Origin: Candidatus Omnitrophota bacterium
GTDB taxonomy: Bacteria > Omnitrophota > Gorgyraeia > 1-14-0-20-64-10
DNA length: 5,406 bases
Assembly: GCA_023248095.1 (NCBI GenBank)
Contig: JAHFFF010000120.1
Span: 1-5,406 of the forward strand
Direction of reading: 5' to 3'
Below the pieces are notes generated by a model, which was given only the letters and a program-made list of their open reading frames with translations, searched no databases and was not told where the DNA came from. Of the stretch, positions 1-5,406 are shown in pieces (within the stretch, counting starts at the first letter, position 1; each line of letters opens with the position of its first letter). Made by a program: the position numbers and the translations under genes.

Positions 1-1
1 G

Positions 2-1756
2 TACGAAGAGAAGCGGGCGGCGATGCTGCCGTTGCTCTGGCTGGTTCAGGAAACCTTCGGCCGGATTCCTCCCGAGGGGGAGGAGTGGGTATCCCAGAAA
101 CTGGGAGTGGCGGTCTCGCATGTGCGCGAGGTCATTTCTTTCTACACCCTGTACCACACCGGCCCGGTGGGAAAGCAGCACATTCAGGTCTGCGTCTCCA
201 CCCCCTGCATGCTCAAGGGTGCGCGCAACGTCCTGGCCCAGATGCAGGAGCGTTACGGGATCGGGGCCGGTCAGACGACTCCCGATGGACGGTTGACGCT
301 TTCGACGGTGGAGTGCCTCTGCGCCTGCGAGATTGCCCCTGTTGCGCAGATCAACGATCAGTACGTCGGGCCGCTGGATGGAAAAAGGCTGGAGGCGGTT
401 TTTCAGCAGATCTCTCAATCTGCGGATAAGCCCCTCCAGATTCCGGAGGCGGCTCCTCACGTTGCGAGCGATGGGCCGGTCCTCTCGAAGCGTTTAATGA
501 ATGCTGAGGGAAGTTGGTACGATGCCTACGTGGCCGACGGCGGTTTTTCCGCGGCCAAGAAGGCGCTCACTTCCATGACCCCGCAGCAGGTGATCGATGA
601 GGTGAGCAAGGCCAACCTGCGGGGATTGGGAGGGGCCGGATTTCCCACCGGCAAGAAGTGGTCCTTCATCCCGAAAGACAGTCCGAAACCTAAATTTCTC
701 GTGGTCAATGCCGATGAAGGAGAGCCCGGGACTTTTAAGGACCGCTACATCCTGGAGCGGGATCCGCATGCCTTGATCGAGGGGATACTCATCGCCGCTT
801 ATGCCATCGGATCCCATAAATCTTACGTTTACATTCGCGGGGAATATGTCCGGTCGGGACAGCGATTTTCCCGGGCGGTGCAGGAGGCCTACTCGAAGGG
901 ATGGCTGGGGAAAAATATTCAGGGAAGCGGGTTTGATCTGGAGCTCGTGGTCCATCGCGGGGCCGGGGCGTACATCTGCGGAGAGGAAACGGCCCTCTTA
1001 TCCTCCCTCGAGGGAGGGAAGGGGTTTCCCAAACTCAAACCCCCATTTCCGGCGATCTCCGGGCTGTTTAAGTGCCCGACCATTGTGAACAACGTGGAGA
1101 CGCTGGCCTGCGTTCCACCGATCTTGCGCAACGGCGCCGAATGGTTCGCCAAGCTGGGTACGGCGAAACAGGGAGGGACCCGCTTGTTCAGCCTGTGCGG
1201 CCATGTAGCGCGGCCGGGGCTGTACGAAGCACCGGTCGGTGTGACGCTGAGGGAACTGATTGAAAAGCATGCCGGCGGCGTTCGGGATGGGAAAAAGCTA
1301 AAGGCCGTTGTTCCGGGCGGCATCTCCGCCAAGATCCTGAAAGCCGATGAGATCGACGTGGCGATGGACTTCGATTCCCTCATGGCGGCCGGCACGATGG
1401 CCGGCTCGGCCGGAGTGATCGTGATGGATGAGACCACCTGTATGGTGGAAGCCCTCTACGCGGCCTCTCACTTCTTTGCGGATGAATCCTGCGGGCAGTG
1501 TTCCCCATGCCGCGAGGGAACCGGCTGGGTCCAGAAGATCATGACCCGCATCGTAAAGGGGAAAGGCCGGCCCGAGGATTTGGAGGTCCTGCTGGGTACC
1601 GCGCGCAACATGGAGGGCAAGACCATCTGCGTCTTCGCCGATGCCGCCGCCTGGCCGGTGATCTCCTACATCCAGAAATTCCGCGGCGAATTCGAGCACC
1701 ACATCGCCACCGGTGGATGCAATTTGGCCATGGCGGAAGCGGCCTATGCTTCTTGA
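2..1756 (+). CDS. nuoEF: NADH-quinone oxidoreductase NuoE-NuoF fusion, 5'-partial
   Basis: This is the NADH-oxidising module of complex I at the cytoplasmic tip of the peripheral arm: NADH passes two electrons to FMN, then into the Fe-S chain. The frame is open to the left edge and the residues before the first ATG (position 23) fit the NuoE consensus, so that ATG is internal and the true start lies outside the window. Numbering from that Met, residues 1 to about 134 are a thioredoxin-like NuoE domain with N1a ligands C57, C62, C98 and C102. Residues 135-155 are a linker. NuoF follows: glycine-rich FMN loop GLGGAGFPTG (201-210), NADEGEPGT (229-237), GAGAYICGEE (313-322), an SLBB-like region around 385-445, and the N3 cluster C490, C493, C496 (ESCGQCSPC) plus C536. 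No stop or frameshift separates the two parts. Oddities are an extra cysteine (C100) in the NuoE motif and Leu for the usual Arg in the FMN loop. HydB-, HoxF- and FdsB-type proteins are related, but the following nuoG-H-I make complex I the firm call. Confidence 0.95.
   Translation, partial: YEEKRAAMLPLLWLVQETFGRIPPEGEEWVSQKLGVAVSHVREVISFYTLYHTGPVGKQHIQVCVSTPCMLKGARNVLAQMQERYGIGAGQTTPDGRLTLSTVECLCACEIAPVAQINDQYVGPLDGKRLEAVFQQISQSADKPLQIPEAAPHVASDGPVLSKRLMNAEGSWYDAYVADGGFSAAKKALTSMTPQQVIDEVSKANLRGLGGAGFPTGKKWSFIPKDSPKPKFLVVNADEGEPGTFKDRYILERDPHALIEGILIAAYAIGSHKSYVYIRGEYVRSGQRFSRAVQEAYSKGWLGKNIQGSGFDLELVVHRGAGAYICGEETALLSSLEGGKGFPKLKPPFPAISGLFKCPTIVNNVETLACVPPILRNGAEWFAKLGTAKQGGTRLFSLCGHVARPGLYEAPVGVTLRELIEKHAGGVRDGKKLKAVVPGGISAKILKADEIDVAMDFDSLMAAGTMAGSAGVIVMDETTCMVEALYAASHFFADESCGQCSPCREGTGWVQKIMTRIVKGKGRPEDLEVLLGTARNMEGKTICVFADAAAWPVISYIQKFRGEFEHHIATGGCNLAMAEAAYAS
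1735..1739 (+). promoter_or_regulatory. Weak ribosome binding site for the small membrane-protein gene
   Basis: GGAAG lies six bases before the ATG at 1746, inside the end of nuoEF. It is an imperfect Shine-Dalgarno match but well spaced. It favours the 1746 start over the in-frame upstream ATG at 1713, which has only GGTGG directly abutting it. Translational coupling to the nuoEF stop at 1754-1756 probably matters more than this site. Confidence 0.35.
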
Positions 1757-2186
1757 GAAAGTGGTCGCTTTATCCAATGCATGGAATCGACGCCTGTTCG
1801 GAACCGAGCTGGTTATTGTGGACAGCCGCCGGGCGGCTCGGCTTTTGTGGTGTTGGCTCAGCTACATCTTATGGGTCTTGGTAGTATGGATGCTGGGTGG
1901 TGCGCCCCTGTGGGTCCTGGCGGTTTTCCTGGTATTCTTGGCGGCATCCTTGGGGACATTCTTCGATCCCATTTCCTGGTTTTGGCCGTTCGCGATGTTG
2001 GTCTTGCCGGCCGAACATCTTCGCGGTTCCAATCGGTTGAGGCGGCGGTTCATCGGCGTGGAAATTGTAGTTTCGGATGAACGGAAATTCTGGCGCTATA
2101 TTTGGGGCATGAGGCTCTTATTTCTGCTGTGGTTGACGGTCTGCATTCTGGTTGTCGCATTCCGTTTCATGTCGCCGAATGCCTAA
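1746..2186 (+). CDS. Unrecognised tryptophan-rich membrane protein inside the nuo operon
   Basis: I do not recognise this 146-residue protein, and it is not one of the 14 standard complex I subunits. The chosen ATG overlaps the nuoEF stop by 11 bases, and its TAA overlaps the nuoG start by 8 bases (ATGCCTAA). This tight packing supports a real, co-translated gene. The protein has a basic N-terminal segment (R15, R16, R28, R29, R32), hydrophobic stretches at about 33-50 and 53-73, a Trp/Phe/Pro-rich stretch at 76-88 that may be interfacial, a basic loop (R93 to R101, R113, K114, R117), and a last hydrophobic stretch at 119-139. By the positive-inside rule this suggests three membrane helices with the N-terminus and the middle loop in the cytoplasm. 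Eleven of 146 residues are Trp. There are no paired cysteines or cofactor motifs. Residues 11-35 and 96-120 are similar, suggesting an internal duplication. GC is about 54%, below its neighbours. The likely place of action is beside complex I, as accessory subunit or assembly factor, but that is inference from position only. Confidence 0.8.
   Translation: MLLEKVVALSNAWNRRLFGTELVIVDSRRAARLLWCWLSYILWVLVVWMLGGAPLWVLAVFLVFLAASLGTFFDPISWFWPFAMLVLPAEHLRGSNRLRRRFIGVEIVVSDERKFWRYIWGMRLLFLLWLTVCILVVAFRFMSPNA
1776..1850 (+). repeat. Protein-level internal repeat, copy 1 (residues 11-35)
   Basis: Residues 11-35 of the small membrane protein align without gaps to residues 96-120, with 10 of 25 identical: N, R, R, G, E, V, D, R, R and W in the same spacing. 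The shared pattern is R-x2-G-x-E-x-V-x2-D-x-R-x3-R-x2-W, just ahead of a membrane helix. The similarity is at protein level; I do not see an obvious DNA repeat. Confidence 0.55.
2031..2105 (+). repeat. Protein-level internal repeat, copy 2 (residues 96-120)
   Basis: This is the second copy of the motif at residues 11-35, offset by 85 residues. It holds N96, R100, R101, G104, E106, V108, D111, R113, R117 and W120 at positions equivalent to copy 1 and is again followed by a hydrophobic helix. After this copy only one helix remains before the C-terminus, so the second unit is shorter than the first. Confidence 0.55.
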
Positions 2187-3768
2187 GCTTACGATTGATG
2201 GAAAGGAGATCGAGGTTCCAGCCGGGACGACGGTAATCCAGGCGGCGGAGAAGCTGGGGATCTTCGTCCCGCGCTACTGCTATCATCCCGGCCTGTCCAT
2301 CGCCGGGAACTGCCGGATCTGCCTGGTGGAGGTCGAGAAGGCGCCGAAGCTGCAGATTGCCTGTAACACGCCGGTGACCGACGGGATGGTGGTGCGCACG
2401 AACACGCAGAAGGTGACCGAGGGCCAGCAGTCGGTGCTGGAGTTCCTGCTGATCAACCATCCGCTGGACTGCCCGGTCTGCGACCAGTCGGGCGAGTGCG
2501 ACCTACAGAACTTCTACATGCAATATGGCCGGTACGACCCCCGCTTCGAGGAGCAGAAGGTGAAGAAGCCGAAGGCGGTGCCGATCGGGCCGACCATCAT
2601 GATGGATGCGGAGCGCTGCATCCTCTGCTCCCGCTGCGAGCGGTTCACCGATGAGATCAGCAAGACCGGCGAATTCGGCATCTTCAACCGGGGTGATCGG
2701 GCGCAGATCGGTCTCTATCCCGGTAAGGTGCTGGACAACAAATACTCCGGCAACGTCGCGGACATCTGCCCGGTCGGGGCCCTCACGGACCGGGACTTCC
2801 GGTTCAAGGCCCGCGTGTGGTATCTCTCGACCGCCCCGTCGGTATGCAACGGCTGCTCGCAGGGCTGCAACATTGATGTTCATTACGTCTTGGATCGACC
2901 GCATCTGGCGGATGGAGCGCGCGTCATGCGCCTGAAGCCGAGAGAAAATCCCGACGTCAACCAATGGTGGATGTGCGACGAGGGCCGGTACGGTTACAAG
3001 TTCATCGATCAGGGCCGGCTGCACGAGGTGGTTTACCGCGGGACCGAGTCCACGTGGGAGAATGCGCTCACCCAGATAGCAGCCGGCTTGGCCGAAGCTA
3101 AGGCGGAGGGGAAGCAGTCAACTGTGGGGATCCTGCCCTCCACCCAGCTGACGACGGAGGAGCTGTTCCTCATCCGGAAGATCTTCATGGAGTCACTAGG
3201 GATTTCTCAGATATCGGTGAACGTCCCCTCCCAGCCGGGGTACAGCGACGATTTTCTGATCAAGGCTGATAAAAATCCAAATACTGCCGGCGCTAGATTA
3301 CTAGGGCAACCACTCGACGCTTCTGCAATCATCGAGAAGGCTCTCTCCGGTCAGATCAAGGCCCTGTGGGTCTTTGGGCATGACTTGGTCAAACTGTTCG
3401 GAGAAGAGAAGGTCAAGCGATTGTCAGAGACCCTCTGCGTCCTCATCTTTGTTGGCTCGAATGAGAATGGAACCAGCCGGTATGCTCATTGGGTGCTGCC
3501 GAGCTCAGTCTATCTGGAGAAGGACGGCACCTTCGTGAATTGCCAGGGCCGGGTTCAACGAATCGGACAGGTTCTTCCGCCGCTGAAAGATTCACGGCCG
3601 GACTGGCAGATCTTGCTGGACCTTGCCCATCGGCTGCAGATCCCCCTGACGCAGCGATCACCAGAGGAGATTTTCGCTTCCATCGGACATGTTGTTCCGG
3701 CCTTTGCGGGGCTGACTTATGAAAAGATCGGCTTGCAGGGAATTCCTCTGCGTGGACAATCCGTATGA
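2179..3768 (+). CDS. nuoG: NADH-quinone oxidoreductase subunit G, compact form
   Basis: NuoG is the large Fe-S subunit that carries electrons from NuoF towards NuoI. The ATG at 2179 gives the typical family N-terminus (MPKLTIDG) and 529 residues; an in-frame TTG at 2152 would add nine atypical residues. The N-terminal [2Fe-2S] ferredoxin fold has N1b ligands C34, C45, C48 and C62. N5 is H94, C98, C101 and C107. N4 is C147, C150, C153 and C197. The N7 set is also complete: C223, C226, C230 and C266 (WWMCDEGR). After about residue 277 the molybdopterin-oxidoreductase domain is short, about 250 residues. It keeps recognisable pieces, NPNTAGARLLG from residue 366 and EKDGTFVNCQGRVQR at 447-461, but lacks much of what lies between in the long E. 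coli and Thermus forms (roughly 780-910 residues). No cofactor binding is expected there. GC drops from about 62% in the front half to about 51% at 3181-3420. The stop overlaps the nuoH start as ATGA. Confidence 0.96.
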   Translation: MPKLTIDGKEIEVPAGTTVIQAAEKLGIFVPRYCYHPGLSIAGNCRICLVEVEKAPKLQIACNTPVTDGMVVRTNTQKVTEGQQSVLEFLLINHPLDCPVCDQSGECDLQNFYMQYGRYDPRFEEQKVKKPKAVPIGPTIMMDAERCILCSRCERFTDEISKTGEFGIFNRGDRAQIGLYPGKVLDNKYSGNVADICPVGALTDRDFRFKARVWYLSTAPSVCNGCSQGCNIDVHYVLDRPHLADGARVMRLKPRENPDVNQWWMCDEGRYGYKFIDQGRLHEVVYRGTESTWENALTQIAAGLAEAKAEGKQSTVGILPSTQLTTEELFLIRKIFMESLGISQISVNVPSQPGYSDDFLIKADKNPNTAGARLLGQPLDASAIIEKALSGQIKALWVFGHDLVKLFGEEKVKRLSETLCVLIFVGSNENGTSRYAHWVLPSSVYLEKDGTFVNCQGRVQRIGQVLPPLKDSRPDWQILLDLAHRLQIPLTQRSPEEIFASIGHVVPAFAGLTYEKIGLQGIPLRGQSV

Positions 3769-4922
3769 CCGGTATGCCCCCTGTGTGGTTGGCCGATCTT
3801 GGGATCAAGCTGGCGCTGGCCGGCGTTGTGTTTTTCGGCGTTCTCAATCTGGCCGGTCTGCACACCTGGGTGGAGCGGAAGCAGTCAGCCATCATTCAGG
3901 ACCGGATCGGTGCCAACCGGGCGGCGATCCTCCTTCCCTGGAAGTGGGCGGCGCCGATCAATTGGGTAATCTTGAAACCCTTAGGAACACTCGGGCTGTT
4001 CCATCCGCTGGCAGACGCGGTCAAGATGTTCGTGAAGGAGGATTTCATCCCGGCCCACGCCGACCAGCTCCTGCATACGCTGGCTCCGTTTCTTTCCGTC
4101 TTCTTTGCCTTGGTCGCTTTTGCCGGGATTCCTTTCGGAGACCGGCTGATGGTCGGCGGCCGTCTGATCGAGCTTCAGGTGGCCAAGATCGACATCGGCC
4201 TCCTCTACATCTTTGCGATGCTTTCGCTGGGGGTGTACGGGGTGATCCTGGCCGGCTTCGCCTCCCGAAACAACTACGCCCTCTTGGGAAGCCTGCGGGC
4301 CTCGGCGCAAATGCTGTCGTACGAGATTGCGCTGGGGATCGCCGTCATCGGGATCGTGATGATCTACGGTACGCTGGATCTTCAGACGATGGTGCGGGCG
4401 CAAGGTGGGACCTGGTTCGGGGTGATCCCGAAGTGGGGTTTCTTCCTTCAGCCGGTGGCCTTTTTCGTCTTCCTCACGGCGGCCCTCGCCGAGACCAAGC
4501 GGGTTCCGTTTGATCTGCCGGAAGGGGAGTCGGAGATCATCGGCTACTTTGTCGAATACAGCGGCATGAAGTTCGGCATGTTCTTCCTGACCGACTTCGT
4601 GGAAACGATCCTCGTGGCTTGCTTGGCAACCACCCTCTTCTTCGGCGGTTGGCAGGTTCCGTACCTGACGCCCAATGGTTTTGCCTTCCCCTGGGGTGGC
4701 TCAGTACCCGTCAACAATTTGGCGTATGTCTTACTTGGGGTCGCCAGTTTTTCGATTAAGGTGCTGATCTTTTGCTGGCTCTTCATGACGATCCGATGGA
4801 CCCTGCCGCGATTTCGCTACGATCAGCTCATGCGGCTGGGCTGGCAATACTTGTTTCCCCTTTCGGTTGCCAACGTGGTGGTGACGGGGCTGATCTTAAC
4901 CTTGGTGCGGCCGAATGGCTGA
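3765..4922 (+). CDS. nuoH: NADH-quinone oxidoreductase subunit H
   Basis: NuoH (ND1) is the membrane subunit at the joint of the two arms. It lines the quinone tunnel and links quinone reduction to proton pumping. Family signatures appear in order: ERKQSAIIQDRIGANR (37-52), HPLADAVKMFVKED (80-93), NNYALLGSLRASAQMLSYE (169-187), the acidic loop AETKRVPFDLPEGESE (242-257) with EYSGMKFG (264-271), and IRWTLPRFRYDQLM (343-356). About eight hydrophobic helices fit the family fold, near 12-32, 102-122, 146-164, 186-201, 225-243, 268-293, 318-341 and 360-381. The protein is 385 residues, longer than the roughly 325 of E. coli. Part of the excess is about 20 residues at 53-77, between the GANR motif and HPLAD, where most members have only about five residues. 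The ATG at 3765 overlaps the nuoG stop as ATGA; a second in-frame ATG at 3774 (Met4) is possible. The TGA overlaps the nuoI start by 8 bases. Confidence 0.97.
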   Translation: MTGMPPVWLADLGIKLALAGVVFFGVLNLAGLHTWVERKQSAIIQDRIGANRAAILLPWKWAAPINWVILKPLGTLGLFHPLADAVKMFVKEDFIPAHADQLLHTLAPFLSVFFALVAFAGIPFGDRLMVGGRLIELQVAKIDIGLLYIFAMLSLGVYGVILAGFASRNNYALLGSLRASAQMLSYEIALGIAVIGIVMIYGTLDLQTMVRAQGGTWFGVIPKWGFFLQPVAFFVFLTAALAETKRVPFDLPEGESEIIGYFVEYSGMKFGMFFLTDFVETILVACLATTLFFGGWQVPYLTPNGFAFPWGGSVPVNNLAYVLLGVASFSIKVLIFCWLFMTIRWTLPRFRYDQLMRLGWQYLFPLSVANVVVTGLILTLVRPNG

Positions 4923-5406
4923 TCCGGCGGCTCGTAAGAGGGAATTGACCTTCTGGGAGAAGATCTACCTTCCGGAGGTGATCCGCGGCGTTGCCCTGAC
5001 CTCCCGCCATTTCTTCGTGAACATGATGCTGCACACGGCCCACCTGTTCGGGCTGCTGAAGGACAAGCAGGCGTCGGTGACCATTCAGTACCCGGAGCAG
5101 AAACGGCCGCTGGCGCCCCGCCTGCGGACCCGGCACCGGCTGACCGTCCGGCAAGAGGGGACGCCCCGCTGCGTCGGCTGCATGCTCTGCGAGACGGTCT
5201 GCCCGGCCAAGTGCATCACCATCGTGGCCGGCGAGCATCCCGATCCCAACGTGGAGAAATACCCGGTCCGCTTCGACATCGATCTGGGCGTCTGCGTCTA
5301 CTGCGGCTATTGCGTGGAGGTTTGCCCGGAGGACGCCATCCGGATGGACACAGAAATCCTGGACATCGCCGCCTACTCCCGCGACGCCATGAAGCTGGAC
5401 ATCCAC
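4915..5406 (+). CDS. nuoI: NADH-quinone oxidoreductase subunit I, 3'-partial
   Basis: NuoI is the two-[4Fe-4S] ferredoxin subunit that passes electrons from NuoG towards NuoB and the quinone site. The frame from the ATG at 4915 stays open to the right edge (164 residues), so the C-terminus is missing. The N-terminus holds a likely amphipathic membrane-contact helix (residues 17-40), followed by the family segment VTIQYPEQKRPLAPRLR (55-71). Two ferredoxin motifs follow. N6a or N6b ligands are C86, C89, C92, C96-Pro and, in the second motif, C127, C130, C133, C137-Pro. In 8Fe ferredoxins the last cysteine of each motif ligates the other cluster. C100 is an additional cysteine also present in other NuoI proteins as I recall them. 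The start overlaps the nuoH stop (ATGGCTGA), with only a weak GGTG at 4904-4907 as a possible ribosome site, so coupled translation is likely. The visible length covers most of a usual 150-190 residue NuoI. Confidence 0.96.
   Translation, partial: MADPAARKRELTFWEKIYLPEVIRGVALTSRHFFVNMMLHTAHLFGLLKDKQASVTIQYPEQKRPLAPRLRTRHRLTVRQEGTPRCVGCMLCETVCPAKCITIVAGEHPDPNVEKYPVRFDIDLGVCVYCGYCVEVCPEDAIRMDTEILDIAAYSRDAMKLDIH

Noticed and set aside
23..25. ATG at 23 as the true start of nuoEF
   Set aside because: The frame is open to the left edge and the upstream residues (YEEKRAA) continue the NuoE consensus, so the gene begins before the window.
1713..1745. Upstream ATG at 1713 as start of the small membrane protein
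   Set aside because: It would deepen the overlap with nuoEF to 44 bases and lacks a spaced ribosome site; the 1746 ATG fits better. It cannot be fully excluded.
2..1756. NAD-reducing hydrogenase or NAD-dependent formate dehydrogenase diaphorase instead of complex I
   Set aside because: The downstream NuoG, NuoH and NuoI and the absence of any hydrogenase or formate dehydrogenase catalytic gene point to complex I.
494..1777. Several antisense frames opposite nuoEF
   Set aside because: None shows a protein family motif and all lie opposite conserved NuoF sequence.
2152..2178. TTG at 2152 as start of nuoG
   Set aside because: The nine extra residues do not resemble NuoG, while the ATG at 2179 gives the standard N-terminus.
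3719..4513. 264-codon + strand frame overlapping the front of nuoH
   Set aside because: It is rich in Arg and Gly with no recognisable motif and lies in another frame of the well-conserved nuoH: a shadow of a GC-rich gene.
4828..5406. Long antisense frame opposite the end of nuoH and nuoI
   Set aside because: It is antisense to clear ferredoxin motifs, and its His/Val/Asp-rich composition is what GC-rich coding DNA gives on the opposite strand.

Overview
The window is a continuous piece of a bacterial respiratory complex I (NADH:quinone oxidoreductase, nuo) operon. All genes are on the + strand and both ends are cut inside genes. The order is: a fused nuoE-nuoF gene (5' end missing), a small membrane-protein gene that I do not recognise, nuoG, nuoH, and nuoI (3' end missing). 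There is no intergenic DNA. Each of the four junctions is a short overlap of stop and start (11, 8, 4 and 8 bases), which indicates one polycistronic message with translational coupling. I see no promoter, terminator, RNA gene, mobile element or CRISPR array.

The genes describe the electron path of the complex. NuoE-F oxidises NADH on FMN and carries the N1a and N3 clusters. NuoG carries N1b, N5, N4 and an off-path N7 cluster. NuoI carries N6a and N6b and hands electrons towards the quinone site. NuoH is the membrane subunit that forms much of the quinone tunnel and begins the proton-translocating arm. By analogy with other nuo operons, nuoA-D should lie upstream and nuoJ-N downstream, but neither is visible here.

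Four things depart from the textbook layout. First, NuoE and NuoF are one polypeptide. Second, a 146-residue, tryptophan-rich membrane protein is inserted between nuoEF and nuoG, and it contains an internal duplication. Third, NuoG is only 529 residues, with a cut-down molybdopterin-oxidoreductase domain, yet it keeps all four N7 cysteines. Fourth, NuoH has about 20 extra residues in its first loop. The small membrane protein is the best candidate for something undescribed: a possible lineage-specific accessory or assembly factor of complex I.

The organism is a bacterium of moderately high GC (about 62% in the front of nuoG, about 54% in the small gene, by hand count). The NuoH signature with GANR instead of GPNR and the compact NuoG recall, from memory only, deltaproteobacteria-like, Nitrospirota-like or NC10-like lineages. 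I cannot place it more closely from the sequence alone.
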